Origin: Mycolicibacterium neworleansense
Lineage (GTDB): Bacteria > Actinomycetota > Actinomycetes > Mycobacteriales > Mycobacteriaceae
Reading direction: 5' to 3'
DNA length: 64,000 nt
Assembly: GCF_001245615.1 (NCBI RefSeq)
Contig: NZ_CWKH01000001.1
Coordinates: 1,550,001 to 1,614,000 of the forward strand
The notes under the pieces were generated by a model that did not search any database, was not told the origin of the DNA, and saw nothing but the letters and a program-made list of their open reading frames with translations. The position numbers and the translations under genes were made by a program. Positions 1 through 11,807 of the stretch are shown here, piece after piece; the stretch's first letter is position 1; every line of letters begins with the position of its first letter.

Positions 1-79
1 CGCAAGGGGCTACGCCGACCGCCGGGCCAGGGTGTCACTGCGTCTCGCCGACATCTTGGTGAGCTGAACGTTGCGCGAC

Positions 80-2899
80 TCAGCCGCTGTTGCGCAACGC
101 GGTCGCCAGTCCGCTCATGGTGAGCAGGATTCCGCGCTGTACCAGTTCGTCGGTGTCCCCCGCGCGATACCGGCGCAGCAGCTCGACCTGAAGGTGATTG
201 AGCGGTTCGAGATAGGGGAACCGGTTGAACACCGATCGGGCCAGGGCGGGGTTGTCGGCCAGCAGGTCGTCCTGACCGGTGATCAGCTTGTACATGGCGA
301 TGGTGCGGTCGTGCTCGGCGACGATCTTGTCGAACACCCTGGCGCGCAGTTCCGCGTCGTCGACCAACTCGGAATATCGTGCCGCCAGGCCCATGTCCGA
401 CTTGGCGAGCACCTGCGCCATGTTCGACAGCACCGTACGGAAGAACGGCCACCGCTCGTAGAGGTCCTGCAGCACGGAGACCCGGTTCTCGTCTTCGGCG
501 ATCCACTCCTCGAACGCCGTGCCGGTGCCGTACCAGCCCGGCAGCATCACCCGGGACTGGCTCCAGGCCAGTACCCACGGGATGGCCCGCAGATCGGCGA
601 TCGACGTGGTCGGCTTGCGTGAGCTGGGTCGGCTGCCGATGTTGAGCGCACCGATCTCACTGACCGGTGTCGACGCCTTGAAGTACTCGACGAATCCCGG
701 TGTCTCGTGGACCAGTTCGGCATAGGCCCGCTGCGCCAGGGCGGCCAGCTCATCGAGCACCTGATAGGCCGGTTCGGCGTTTTCACCCAATCCCTCGACA
801 TCGAGCAGGGTGGATTCCAGGGTTGCCGCCAACAGCGTCTCCAGATTGCGGTGCGCGATGCGCGGTTCGGCGTACTTCGCCGCGATCACCTCGCCTTGTT
901 CGGTGATCCGCAACGAGCCTTTCACCGCCCCGGGCGGCTGCGCCAGGATCGCGTCGTAGCTCGGTCCGCCGCCGCGGCCCACGGTTCCGCCCCGGCCGTG
1001 GAACAGGCGCAACCGAATTCCGGTCTTGCGCGCTGCCTCGACGAGGTCCAGCTCGGCCCGGTACAGCGCCCAGTTCGCCGCAAGGTAGCCGCCGTCCTTG
1101 TTGGAGTCCGAATAACCCAGCATCACCTCCTGATGCAGGCCGCGTGCCGAGATGATGCTGCGGTACACCGGCAGCGCCAGCGCCTCCTGCAGGATCGCCG
1201 ACCCTCGCTGCAGATCGTCGATGGTTTCGAACAGCGGCACCACACCGACCGGCGCATACACCTCGCCCCCGTGAGCTGCACCCGAAACATCGAGCAGCCC
1301 AGCCTCTTTGAGCAGGATTGCGGCTTCGAGCAGATCGGACACCGACTGACACATGGAGATGATGTAGTTGGGCACCGCTGCCGGGCCGAAGACGGTGACC
1401 GCCCGCGCTGCCGCTCCGACGATGTCGAGTTCCTTGCGGGCCAACTCCGACAGTTCGGCGCCCTCACCGATCAACGGCCGACGCGTCGAGATTTCGGCGG
1501 CCAGCAGCTCCACCCGCTGCGATTCGGGCAGTGAGGCGTAATCGGGATGCACCCCGGCCCACGCCAACAGCTCGGCGACCACCTGCTCGTGCACCTCGGA
1601 GTTCTGCCGCATGTCCAGGCCGCACAGGTGGAACCCGAAGACGCGCACCGCTTCTCGTAGCCGGGCCAATCGGTCGTCGGCCAGCACCGCACTGCCATTG
1701 CCGCGCAGCGAGGCATCCACCGTGTCGAGGTCGGCCAGGAACTCCTCCGGGGTCTGATAGGCCTCCAACCCGAGGTCGAGCTCGTGTTCGGGTTGCTCGT
1801 CGAGGATTTCGCGGCCGGTGGCGGTCAGGCGGGCATGAATTACGCGCAGTGCCCGCCGGTACGGCTCGTCGGCACGGGCCGGCTCGTGACAGGCACCGGC
1901 CAGCACGGTCATACCCTCGCTGATCTTGACCAGCCGCGCCGACATCGACAGCTCTTCTTCCAGCGCGGTGATCTCGGTGAAGTAATGCGCGAACGCCACG
2001 TGGGCGGCCCGGCCGGTGGCCAGCCGCACCACGCCCGCGTCGACATTGGGGTTGCCGTCCCGATCACCGCCGATCCAGCTGCCCGGTCGCAGGATCGGGC
2101 GCTCCAACAGGTGCGCCTCCGGCCACCGGGCCTGCAGCGCGGTACGCACCTCGGCATTGACCTGGGGAATGACCTCGAAGAACGCGGCTGGGTAATACCG
2201 CAGGCCGGTTTCGATCTCGTCGGAGATCTTGAGTCGCGACAAGCGCACAAGGGCGGTTTGCCAGAGCGTGAGGATGTGGCGGCGCAACTCGGTCTCGATG
2301 TCGCGGCCATCGGCGGTACGGGTCTGGCCGTGCAGACGCAGCCGCATCAACTCGGTGACCCGGTGCTGAGTGTCGAACACGGTACGGCGCCGGGTTTCGG
2401 TCGGATGTGCCGTGATCACCGGTGCGACCAGGGCGCCGCTCAGTCCGTCCGCGACGGTGGCGGCGTCCAGGCCGGCCGACGAGATCGCCTGATCCAGCTT
2501 GCGGTAGGTGGCCGCCAGGCTGCTGTCCTGAGGGGGCTCCCCGGCCGCCTCGTGCATTGCCCGGCGCCGCTCGCGGTGGATGTCCTCGGCGACATTGGCC
2601 AGCAGCGCGAAGTGGGTGAACGCCCGGATGACCGGAATGGCTCGGCGGACGTCGATGCCGGAAAACAGTGCGGCCAACTCGGCCCGGTCGATTTCCGAGC
2701 GGCGGACCCGGAAGGATTCCACCCGGGCCCGCTCCACCAGGTCGAAGACCTCCGCACCGTTCTGCTCACGCACGGTGTCACCGAGGATCGCTCCGAGCAA
2801 CCGGATGTCCTCACGCATCGGCTCAGTGGCCTCACGGCCCACGGGGGTGCGCTGGACCGCACCGATCGGGTCGAGCGCGGTGTCGGGACCGTCAGCCAT
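80..2899 (-). CDS. ppc: Phosphoenolpyruvate carboxylase
   Basis: Carboxylates phosphoenolpyruvate with bicarbonate to oxaloacetate, the anaplerotic feed of the TCA cycle, in the cytosol. The 939-residue product has the family hallmarks: [12 protein letters not shown] with the catalytic His near residue 165, [14 protein letters not shown] near 275, [10 protein letters not shown] and the [14 protein letters not shown] loop in the C-terminal half, and the conserved ending ALRNSG. The ATG at 2899 was chosen because the open frame upstream to 3100 is Arg-rich and unlike the family; about 940 residues is normal. It is divergent from the secreted-protein gene that starts at 3074, so both promoters should lie in the 174-bp gap. 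Bases 1-79, downstream of its stop, show no gene. Confidence 0.97.
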   Translation of the reverse strand: MADGPDTALDPIGAVQRTPVGREATEPMREDIRLLGAILGDTVREQNGAEVFDLVERARVESFRVRRSEIDRAELAALFSGIDVRRAIPVIRAFTHFALLANVAEDIHRERRRAMHEAAGEPPQDSSLAATYRKLDQAISSAGLDAATVADGLSGALVAPVITAHPTETRRRTVFDTQHRVTELMRLRLHGQTRTADGRDIETELRRHILTLWQTALVRLSRLKISDEIETGLRYYPAAFFEVIPQVNAEVRTALQARWPEAHLLERPILRPGSWIGGDRDGNPNVDAGVVRLATGRAAHVAFAHYFTEITALEEELSMSARLVKISEGMTVLAGACHEPARADEPYRRALRVIHARLTATGREILDEQPEHELDLGLEAYQTPEEFLADLDTVDASLRGNGSAVLADDRLARLREAVRVFGFHLCGLDMRQNSEVHEQVVAELLAWAGVHPDYASLPESQRVELLAAEISTRRPLIGEGAELSELARKELDIVGAAARAVTVFGPAAVPNYIISMCQSVSDLLEAAILLKEAGLLDVSGAAHGGEVYAPVGVVPLFETIDDLQRGSAILQEALALPVYRSIISARGLHQEVMLGYSDSNKDGGYLAANWALYRAELDLVEAARKTGIRLRLFHGRGGTVGRGGGPSYDAILAQPPGAVKGSLRITEQGEVIAAKYAEPRIAHRNLETLLAATLESTLLDVEGLGENAEPAYQVLDELAALAQRAYAELVHETPGFVEYFKASTPVSEIGALNIGSRPSSRKPTTSIADLRAIPWVLAWSQSRVMLPGWYGTGTAFEEWIAEDENRVSVLQDLYERWPFFRTVLSNMAQVLAKSDMGLAARYSELVDDAELRARVFDKIVAEHDRTIAMYKLITGQDDLLADNPALARSVFNRFPYLEPLNHLQVELLRRYRAGDTDELVQRGILLTMSGLATALRNSG

Positions 2900-3073
2900 G
2901 TCCCCCAGTATCGGGGCAGCCGCGGCGCACCGCATCGCAGCGACGGCAGGTGCCCGCTTGACTGGGCAACGACCGCGTGGCCGGATTCGCCGGATCTCTC
3001 GACGTCGCCGGCGGATACGGCGGAGCATGTTGTGAATCAGCTGTGACAGTTCCGGCAAACCCAGGAGGCCATC

Positions 3074-3484
3074 ATGGCCAATATCAAACTTCCGCGACAT
3101 AGCCGTTGGGGCCGGTTGGGTCAGGGCGCCCTTGTGGGCGCGACGTTGGGGCTCGGCGCGCTGGCGGCGCCCGTGTCGATCGCCGCGCCCGACGACGGCA
3201 CCTGGGATGTCGAGGCGTACGACGCCTGCATGAGCAAAACAGTGCGAAACGCCGACCTGTGCTGCCTCGACTCGGGTGGCGTGCCCACCTCAGATCCCGA
3301 AGACACCCAGCCCGACGGGTCGCCCAACTGCTACGCGCCCCCGGCCCAGCCGGCCGGCGCCGAGCAGGGCACCGCACCGCGGACACCGCGCGGGATTATC
3401 GACACCCCGATAGACACCGCGACCGAAGTCGCCCCGGATGCCGGTCCGACCCGGCCGCTGCCGACCCTGATCGCTCCCGGCTGA
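3074..3484 (+). CDS. Small secreted Cys-containing hypothetical protein
   Basis: Protein of 136 residues with no function I recognise. An AGGAGG ribosome-binding site lies just upstream of the ATG, which fixes the start. Residues 1 to about 38 form a Sec-type signal peptide: basic start ([10 protein letters not shown]), an Ala/Gly/Leu hydrophobic core, and a likely cleavage after VSIAA. The mature part of about 100 residues carries four cysteines ([20 protein letters not shown]), enough for two disulfides, then a Pro/Thr-rich tail. It is a single gene on the plus strand, wedged between ppc and secG. Likely an exported envelope protein; the Cys-bearing part could fold as a small disulfide domain. 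Confidence 0.8.
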   Translation: MANIKLPRHSRWGRLGQGALVGATLGLGALAAPVSIAAPDDGTWDVEAYDACMSKTVRNADLCCLDSGGVPTSDPEDTQPDGSPNCYAPPAQPAGAEQGTAPRTPRGIIDTPIDTATEVAPDAGPTRPLPTLIAPG

Positions 3485-3517
3485 CCTGGTTGGCGGTACG
3501 GGCCGGACAGCCCGGGG

Positions 3518-3751
3518 TTAGCTGTACTTGATCAGCAGCGCCACGCCGACGATCGACACCAGCCAGATGCCGGTCACGAACAACGTCAGCCGGTCGAGGT
3601 TCTTCTCGACCACGGTGGAGCCGGACAGGCTGGACTGGACACCGCCACCGAACAGGGTGGACAGACCGCCACCTTTGGCGCGATGCAGCAGCACCAAGAG
3701 CACGACCAGCACGCTGGTCACGACCAGAGTGATCTGCAGAGCCAATTCCAT
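3518..3751 (-). CDS. secG: Protein translocase subunit SecG
   Basis: Small subunit of the SecYEG export channel in the cytoplasmic membrane. The 77-residue product has two membrane segments (about residues 4-23 and 54-74) flanking the typical conserved cytoplasmic loop LLHRAKGGGLSTLFGGG. Length and layout match actinobacterial SecG. It lies downstream of tpiA in the same direction with a 45-bp gap, the usual mycobacterial order gap-pgk-tpiA-secG. The ATG is preceded by TAGTCT seven bases upstream and by no clear Shine-Dalgarno sequence, so a separate leaderless transcript is possible in addition to readthrough from tpiA. Confidence 0.96.
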   Translation of the reverse strand: MELALQITLVVTSVLVVLLVLLHRAKGGGLSTLFGGGVQSSLSGSTVVEKNLDRLTLFVTGIWLVSIVGVALLIKYS

Positions 3752-3758
3752 GGCGGTA

Positions 3759-3764
3759 AGACTA
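3759..3764 (-). promoter_or_regulatory. Candidate -10 box, leaderless secG promoter
   Basis: On the minus strand TAGTCT (TANNNT) ends seven bases before the secG ATG, the spacing seen when transcription starts on the start codon. No -35 was convincing. Inference from motif and spacing only. Confidence 0.4.
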
Positions 3765-3796
3765 CCGGGTGCGGTGTCCGGCCCAGGTCCCCGGGG

Positions 3797-4582
3797 TTAC
3801 GGCAGAGGTCCGCCCGCGGCGATGGCCGACAGCGTGGCGAACTGCTCACCGTCCAGCGACGCCCCACCGACCAGCGCGCCGTCGACGTCGCCCTGCGCCA
3901 CGATCTCGCCGACGTTCTTGGCGTTGACCGACCCGCCGTAGAGCACGCGCACGCCCGCCGCGAGCTGTGGTGAGGACAGGTTGCCCAACTCGTCACGGAT
4001 GGCCTTGCAGACCTCCTGGGCATCGGCCGCACTGGCCACCCGCCCGGTGCCGATCGCCCACACGGGCTCGTAGGCGATGACCGCCTGGCCGATCTGCTCC
4101 TTGCTCAGCCCGGCCAGCGAACCGCGCAGCGAGTTCACGTTGAACTCGACGTGATTGCCCGCCTCGCGCACCTCGAGCTGCTCACCGATGCAGATGATCG
4201 GGGTGATGCCGTGCTTGAACGCCGCAGCGGCCTTGGCGGCCACCACCTCGTCGGTCTCGCCGTGGTAGGTGCGCCGCTCGGAGTGCCCCACCACCACGAA
4301 GCTGCACCCGAGCTTGGCCAGGAACGCCCCGCTGATCTCACCGGTGTAGGCGCCCGAATCGTGCTTGGACACGTCCTGGGCTCCGTAGGTCAGCCGCAAC
4401 TTGTCCCCGTCGACGAGGGTCTGCACGCTGCGCAGGTCGGTGAACGGCGGGATAACCGTGACGTCCACCTTGTCGAAGTACTTGTCCGGCAAGGCAAACG
4501 CGATCTTCTGCACCAGCGCGATGGCCTCGAAGTGGTTGAGGTTCATCTTCCAGTTGCCGGCGATGAGCGGCTTACGGGCCAT
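3797..4582 (-). CDS. tpiA: Triosephosphate isomerase
   Basis: Interconverts dihydroxyacetone phosphate and glyceraldehyde 3-phosphate. The 261-residue TIM barrel begins [15 protein letters not shown] with the substrate-binding Asn and Lys, has the electrophile His in VVGHSERR, the catalytic Glu in [12 protein letters not shown], and [10 protein letters not shown] at the phosphate-binding end. Length is normal. The ATG lies four bases after the pgk stop, so it is translated from the gap-pgk-tpiA message. Confidence 0.98.
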   Translation of the reverse strand: MARKPLIAGNWKMNLNHFEAIALVQKIAFALPDKYFDKVDVTVIPPFTDLRSVQTLVDGDKLRLTYGAQDVSKHDSGAYTGEISGAFLAKLGCSFVVVGHSERRTYHGETDEVVAAKAAAAFKHGITPIICIGEQLEVREAGNHVEFNVNSLRGSLAGLSKEQIGQAVIAYEPVWAIGTGRVASAADAQEVCKAIRDELGNLSSPQLAAGVRVLYGGSVNAKNVGEIVAQGDVDGALVGGASLDGEQFATLSAIAAGGPLP

Positions 4583-4586
4583 GTTT

Positions 4587-5813
<1,227 letters not shown>

Positions 5814-5818
5814 TGGTA

Positions 5819-6928
<1,110 letters not shown>

Positions 6929-7921
6929 TCAGATTTCGCGGTCGCGTAGGGCTAGTTGGTCGACTTCGTGCGGATCCTGACCCACCAGATCGGCGATCAG
7001 CCCGTCGTCCGACAAGTCCATCGGTTCGGAGTGTTTCCAGTCGTGATGGGCCACCTCGTTGAGGCGTTTGATGATGTGGTGATCGGTCACTTCGATGGCC
7101 AATTCGCGGCGGTGGTCGAAGCTGCCCGGAGAGAAGTTGATCGAGCCGACGATCGCCCGCTCGTGATCGGCGAGGATCATTTTCGCGTGCAGCTTCATGT
7201 GCTTGAGGCGGTGGATCTTGATGCCGACGTCATCGAGGATGCGCATCCCACTGACGCCTTCGAGCAGCTTGCCCGACTTGAGGTGGTGGGCCGCGCGGGC
7301 CATGACATGAACTTTCACTCCGCGGTGCGCCGCGCGCACCAACCGCTCGATGATCACCGGGTCCTGATAGCGCTCGTTCTGGACGAACAACGTGTGCTTG
7401 GCGGTGTCGATGAACTCGGCGATGCGATGCCTGCCGTTGGTGGGGCACCAGATCAGGTGCGCCCCACCGCCCGGATCGAAGTCCTCACGCGCCCAGTCGG
7501 CCTCGAAGCAGTCGATGATCTCGGCGACCTCGTAGGCGCTGGGAGTGACGACGGCGTAGTCCCGCGTCACGGTGAAGTTCTCCTCTGTCCAGTTCAGCGA
7601 CTCGACGAAGGCGCGCTCGTCGTCGACGACCATGGATTTCTCGTGCGTCAGGTCGAAGGCGGGGTTGCTCTCACGGACCGCGATACCGAACCGCTGCAAC
7701 GTCTCCCGCGCGACGTCGTTGTCGGTCTCGCCGTCGCGGCGCTCGGGGTTGAGCATGACCTTGACGTCGACGCCGCGCCGGTGGGCAGCCACCACCGCCT
7801 CCAACAGCGGCCGATGGCTGAAGGCGAACATCTTGATGCGCACCGACCGGGTGGACTCGCCGATCGCATCGATCACGGGCTTCGCGGAGTCGTCGGGCAG
7901 GATGATCAGCGAACGTGTCAC
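6929..7921 (-). CDS. Phospholipase D-like (HKD) family protein
   Basis: Belongs to the phospholipase D superfamily, which uses two HxKxxxxD motifs to break or transfer phosphodiester bonds in phospholipids, cardiolipin or nucleic acids. The 330-residue product has both: HEKSMVVDD near residue 105 followed by ESLNWTEENF, and HAKMILAD near 243 followed by VGSINFSPGSFDHRREL. There is no signal peptide or membrane helix, so it is probably cytosolic or peripheral. The GTG start overlaps the stop of the ABC exporter gene (GTGA), which means translational coupling. It is the last gene of the TetR cassette; a lipid substrate fits the neighbours, but a nuclease role cannot be excluded. Confidence 0.85.
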   Translation of the reverse strand: MTRSLIILPDDSAKPVIDAIGESTRSVRIKMFAFSHRPLLEAVVAAHRRGVDVKVMLNPERRDGETDNDVARETLQRFGIAVRESNPAFDLTHEKSMVVDDERAFVESLNWTEENFTVTRDYAVVTPSAYEVAEIIDCFEADWAREDFDPGGGAHLIWCPTNGRHRIAEFIDTAKHTLFVQNERYQDPVIIERLVRAAHRGVKVHVMARAAHHLKSGKLLEGVSGMRILDDVGIKIHRLKHMKLHAKMILADHERAIVGSINFSPGSFDHRRELAIEVTDHHIIKRLNEVAHHDWKHSEPMDLSDDGLIADLVGQDPHEVDQLALRDREI

Positions 7922-9741
7922 GTTGTCTCGTCCTCGTATTGGATGCGGTGCAGTTCGGCATATCTGCCGCCGGCGGTGAGTAGTTCGGTGTGCGTCCCCT
8001 GCTCGACGACGCGGCCCTCCTCGAGCACGACGATCTTGTCCGCGTCACGAATCGTGCTGAGCCGGTGGGCGATCGTGATCACCGTGCGGTCCTTCATCAA
8101 CCGTTGTAGCGCCGACATGACCAGGCGCTCGGATTCGGCGTCCAGTGCGGCGGTCGGCTCGTCGAGGATCAGGATCGGGCTGTCCCGGATGAGGGCGCGG
8201 GCGATGCCGATGCGCTGTCGCTGACCACCTGACAGGGTGAGCCCACGTTCCCCGACCGGGCTGTCGTACCCCTGCGGCATCTCGGAGATGAACTCGTGGG
8301 CGTTGGCCAGTTTGGCCATCTCGACGATCTCGTCGTGGTCGGCGTCGGGCCGGCCGAAGGCGATGTTGTCGCGGATGGTGCCCCGGAACAGGACGGTGTC
8401 CTGGAGGACGTAGGCGATCTGGCGGCGGAGCTCGTGAAGTTTGTAGTCGCGCAGATCTGTTCCGTCGATGCGGACGGTGCCCATGCTGGGGTCGTAGAAC
8501 CGCGGAATCAGGCTGACCAGACTGGATTTGCCGCTTCCGGTGTGCCCGACGACCCCGACGAGCTGGCCCGGCTTCACCTCGAAGGTGACGTCGCGCAGCA
8601 CGGGCGTCTCGCTGTCGTAGCTGAACGCCACCCGCTCGAAACTGATCGCGCCCTTGATGCGCGGTGCATCGATCGCGTCCGGCTTCTCCTCGACCGACGT
8701 CTCCGCGGTGAGCAGGGCGTTGACCCGGTCCACCCCGACCGAGGCCATGGCGATGGTGTTGGTGAGCTTGGCCAGATCCTGCACCGGCTTGAAGAACGAG
8801 GCCAGATAGGAGATGAAGACGGTCAACGTGCCCGCCGTCATCGCACCCGCGAGGATGAGCGCCGACCCGCGCCACAGCACCACCGCGGTGCAGGCGGCCA
8901 CCACGACGCCGACGATGGGTGACACCACCGATTTCACGCGCCGCGCATTGAGGGCCGCATCGACAGCCTGCTGGCCGGCGGCCGCCAGCTCACGTTCCTG
9001 CATGTCCTCGCGATCGAAGGCCTTGACGACCCGGATGGACTGCAGGCCCTCCTCCGCGACCGCGACGATGTCGGATTCCCGTCTGCGCACCTCATGGGTC
9101 GCCGCCTTCACGGCCTTTCGGATCCGGGACACGAACAACAGGAGCAGGGGCGCCACGGCGAGCGCGATGAGCGTGAAATCCCACTGCAGCCACAACATCA
9201 TGGCCAGCATCCCCACGATGGTCAGCAGGTCGGTTGCGATGCCCAGGGTCGAGGACGACGCGAAGCTCTGGATGGTGTCGACGTCGTCGGTGAGCGTGCT
9301 CAAGATGGGGCCGACGCGGTGGGTGTCGAAGTAGTTGAGCGACAACTGCTGCAGGTGGTGGTAGGCGCGGGTGCGCAGATCGTTGCCGATGCGCTGGCCG
9401 ACGGTTTCGGTCAGGTAGTTGGAGATGTACGACGCGATCGCTGCCACCACGGCGATGACCAGGACCATGATCGCCGCGAGACCGGCGATGTGCATCTTGG
9501 TTTCGCCGCCCAGCAGCGGCTGCAGCAGGCCATGCAGCCAACCGGGCAGCGGGTGGTGACCGACCACGCTGTCCAGCACGACCTTCAACGGCCAGGGCGC
9601 GGCCAGGCCGGTGGCGATCTGGATCAGCAGGACCGCGAAGATTCCGGCGACCAGCAATCGGTACGGGCGGATCAGCTCAAGAATCAGTCGCATCGCGCCC
9701 GTCGCCTCGATTGTCGGTGTTGACGTCCAGTTTGTCGCCAC
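7918..9741 (-). CDS. ABC exporter, fused membrane and ATPase domains
   Basis: Half-transporter of the lipid/multidrug exporter (MsbA-like) type that should act as a dimer in the cytoplasmic membrane. The 607-residue product has about six membrane segments in residues 20-320 (the first, LLVAGIFAVLLIQIATGLA), then an ATPase domain with Walker A GHTGSGKSS near 405, signature LSGGQRQR, Walker B ILILDEPTAALD and the switch His in TIAHRLST. All catalytic residues are present. A GTG start at 9741 is used here; an ATG at 9693 just before the first helix is an alternative. It is overlapped by the PLD-like gene and follows the hydroxylase gene by 78 bp. Confidence 0.92.
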   Translation of the reverse strand: MATNWTSTPTIEATGAMRLILELIRPYRLLVAGIFAVLLIQIATGLAAPWPLKVVLDSVVGHHPLPGWLHGLLQPLLGGETKMHIAGLAAIMVLVIAVVAAIASYISNYLTETVGQRIGNDLRTRAYHHLQQLSLNYFDTHRVGPILSTLTDDVDTIQSFASSSTLGIATDLLTIVGMLAMMLWLQWDFTLIALAVAPLLLLFVSRIRKAVKAATHEVRRRESDIVAVAEEGLQSIRVVKAFDREDMQERELAAAGQQAVDAALNARRVKSVVSPIVGVVVAACTAVVLWRGSALILAGAMTAGTLTVFISYLASFFKPVQDLAKLTNTIAMASVGVDRVNALLTAETSVEEKPDAIDAPRIKGAISFERVAFSYDSETPVLRDVTFEVKPGQLVGVVGHTGSGKSSLVSLIPRFYDPSMGTVRIDGTDLRDYKLHELRRQIAYVLQDTVLFRGTIRDNIAFGRPDADHDEIVEMAKLANAHEFISEMPQGYDSPVGERGLTLSGGQRQRIGIARALIRDSPILILDEPTAALDAESERLVMSALQRLMKDRTVITIAHRLSTIRDADKIVVLEEGRVVEQGTHTELLTAGGRYAELHRIQYEDETT

Positions 9742-9819
9742 ACATTACAACGCCACGACGACGCCGGAGTGAACAAGTGGCCGACGGCCGGACGCCTCAC
9801 GGCAAAGGCGGCGACGCGG

Positions 9820-10734
9820 TCACTGCGATGCGGACATCACCGGCGGCTTCTGCGTCGTGCGCTCGATGTCCGTTGCGTTGGCGTCACTTTCGCACCAGCC
9901 CGGCGGGCCGAACAGGTAACCCAGCCGGCCGCGCCAGGTCCGAGCCCGCCAGACGTCACCGACCATGGCCACGAACTCGTGGTAGTTGACCTTGATCGGG
10001 TTGTGGGTGTCGATGTTCTTGGTCAGCCCGTAGCGCACGGGTTCGCCCTCTTCCACGAAGGTGCCGAACATCCGGTCCCACAGGATGAAGATGCCGGCGT
10101 AGTTCTTGTCGAGGTAGGGATTGTTGGCGCCGTGGTGCACCCGATGATGCGACGGGGTGTTGAACACGTACTCGATCACGCGGGGAAGTCGGTCGATGCG
10201 CTCGGTGTGGATCGGGAACTGGTAGAGCAGCACGATCGCCTGTGACAGGAAGACCAGCCAGGCCGGGATGCCGATCAGGGCCAAACCCACGTACCCGATG
10301 GTGGCCAGAAACGACCCGGGAATCAGCCAGGACAACCGCATGGCGGTGGACAGGTTGAAGTACTGGCTGGAGTGGTGCACGTTGTGCGCCGCCCAGAACA
10401 GCCGAATCCGGTGGGACATCCGGTGTTGCAAGTAGTAGGCCAGGTCGGCCAGCACGATGGCCAGCACCCAGACCCACCAGTGCGAGGCCGACAGATGCAA
10501 CGGCGTCACGGATGCGGCGATCGCGACCATGGGGACTGCGATGAACTTGTCGAGCGGTCGCAGCACCAGGCCCAGGGCGTAGATCGACAGGTTCGTTGCG
10601 CTGTCCCGCCACGAGATCGCGGGCCGGGTACGGGCGGCATCCTTGTCCTTGTCGAAGCGATAGCTCAGGAATTCGACCGCCATGAGGACGAAGAAGGCGG
10701 GCATCGCGTAGAGCCCGATCCGGATCGGATCCAT
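9820..10734 (-). CDS. Fatty acid hydroxylase / sterol desaturase superfamily membrane protein
   Basis: Membrane di-iron oxygenase family that hydroxylates or desaturates lipids or sterols. The 304-residue product has several hydrophobic segments and the expected His clusters: HRMSH (HxxxH), HNVHHSSQYFN (HxxHH) and HHRVHHGANNPYLDKNYAG (HxxHH), followed by LWDRMFGTF. The ATG at 10734 starts five bases after the tetR stop, with GAGG eight or so bases upstream; a longer frame to 10791 would overlap tetR by 52 bp and adds nothing family-like. Context with TetR, an exporter and a PLD-like protein suggests an envelope-lipid modification. The substrate is unknown. Confidence 0.88.
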   Translation of the reverse strand: MDPIRIGLYAMPAFFVLMAVEFLSYRFDKDKDAARTRPAISWRDSATNLSIYALGLVLRPLDKFIAVPMVAIAASVTPLHLSASHWWVWVLAIVLADLAYYLQHRMSHRIRLFWAAHNVHHSSQYFNLSTAMRLSWLIPGSFLATIGYVGLALIGIPAWLVFLSQAIVLLYQFPIHTERIDRLPRVIEYVFNTPSHHRVHHGANNPYLDKNYAGIFILWDRMFGTFVEEGEPVRYGLTKNIDTHNPIKVNYHEFVAMVGDVWRARTWRGRLGYLFGPPGWCESDANATDIERTTQKPPVMSASQ

Positions 10735-10739
10735 CGGGG

Positions 10740-11396
10740 CTACCTCGTGTCTTTCTTGCGGTCTTTCTTGGGCATACCGGCCAGCTGCCAAGCCAGTGCC
10801 TGGCCGAACAGTTCCGCGGGTACGCGGTCGGCGTCGATCCGGCGCTGCCGGATCAGCCCCTGGAACAGCGCGAGAACCACCACGGCGAACCTCTCCACGG
10901 AGACGTTGTCGTCGATGTTGTTGCGCTCCAATGCATCGGTGAGGATCTCGCGCAGTGCGGCCAGCGTGCGGGCCGACCGACCCCGCAGAATCTGCATGGC
11001 ATCGGGATTGCGCACGGCGTGCAGCCAGAACTCGGCCTGGATCGCCTCGAATTCGATGTCGTTGTCGGCGATTTCGACGAGCATCCGCCCCAGGGCGGTC
11101 AGCGGTCCCTCATCGGCGTTGCCGGAGATGGTCTGCACCACCTGGTCGAGCCGACCGGACGCACGTTCATTCATCAGCTCCGAGAACAACTCCTCCTTGC
11201 TGGAGAAGTTCGAATAGACGGCGCCGACCGAGTAACCCGCTGCCGCCGCGATCTCGTCCACCGACGCCGCGGCGTAACCCTTACGGGCGCAGGTTTGGGC
11301 GGCGGCGTCGAGTAGTGCCGCTCGAGTTCTCGCCTGGTTCTCGGCTCTCGTCAGCCGTACCGGCTTCGGTTCCTTGCCACTTCGATCGTCGCCCAT
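10740..11396 (-). CDS. TetR-family transcriptional regulator
   Basis: Repressor-type regulator of 218 residues. The N-terminal helix-turn-helix reads RAALLDAAAQTCARKGYAA, then SVDEIAAAAGYSVGAVYSNF and SSKEELFSELM, a clear TetR pattern at about residues 20-75; the rest is the variable ligand and dimer domain. The ATG is preceded not by a Shine-Dalgarno sequence but by TACTAT seven bases away, the leaderless arrangement. That -10 box lies inside the first of two perfect palindromes at 11397-11450, so the protein very probably represses itself together with the downstream hydroxylase, exporter and PLD-like genes. Confidence 0.93.
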   Translation of the reverse strand: MGDDRSGKEPKPVRLTRAENQARTRAALLDAAAQTCARKGYAAASVDEIAAAAGYSVGAVYSNFSSKEELFSELMNERASGRLDQVVQTISGNADEGPLTALGRMLVEIADNDIEFEAIQAEFWLHAVRNPDAMQILRGRSARTLAALREILTDALERNNIDDNVSVERFAVVVLALFQGLIRQRRIDADRVPAELFGQALAWQLAGMPKKDRKKDTR

Positions 11397-11450
11397 ATTT
11401 CAGATAGTAGCCGTTATCTGAAATTTCGGATAGTGCCCGCTATCCGAAAT
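11397..11450. promoter_or_regulatory. Two tandem perfect palindromes: TetR operators with embedded -10 box
   Basis: Site 1 (11397-11424) has arms ATTTCAGATA / TATCTGAAAT around GTAGCCGT. Site 2 (11423-11450) has arms ATTTCGGATA / TATCCGAAAT around GTGCCCGC. Both have 10-bp perfect arms and 8-bp spacers, repeat every 26 bp and share two bases. The two differ from each other by one symmetric position per arm (A/G), which points to selection on symmetry. Site 1 abuts the tetR start codon and contains the leaderless -10 TACTAT (minus strand, 11404-11409), so binding would block the polymerase. Confidence 0.85.
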
Positions 11451-11807
11451 AGCGCCAGTCCCGTCAGCGGCCGGTCGGGGCAATCGGCGAGTGTCCTTCT
11501 TCGGGGTCCCGGTGTATGAGCCGCAGTGGCTCGTCGGCCGCCAAACAGTTGCTCGCGCCCATGATGAAGCGTTGAGCAAGGCTTACGGCGAACTCGTTGA
11601 TCTCGCCAGGAAGCAACAGGGTCGCAATCAGGCACCGCCCCGAATTCAGGGACCGCTCGCAATCCTGACTCATGCTTGGCTACAACGGGATCCGGAAACC
11701 TCAGGTGACTGGGGCTGGGTCGCCGGTGTCCAATTCGATGCGAACGTAGCCATCATCAGCTACTCGGTGATACGTCCACACGCCTTGAGGATGGGACGTC
11801 GCCTGTC
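11451..11807. other. 357-bp stretch without a confident gene
   Basis: Lies between the TetR operators and the 3' end of whiA. Base composition and third-position GC look lower than in the neighbouring genes. The longest minus-strand candidate, 11464-11673 (69 residues, with LLLPGEINEFAVSLAQRFI), shares its frame with a protein-like stretch ending DTGDPAPVT that stops at 11701; a second stop lies at 11680-11682. This could be a decayed gene, but no family is recognised and no ribosome-binding site is clear. A plus-strand frame from 11491 also stays open and lacks typical codon bias. I call no gene here. Confidence 0.4.

Noticed and set aside
1784..3046. 420-codon open frame on the plus strand inside ppc
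   Set aside because: Antisense shadow of a high-GC gene; composition is Gly/Arg/Gln-rich without any domain, and ppc on the other strand is complete.
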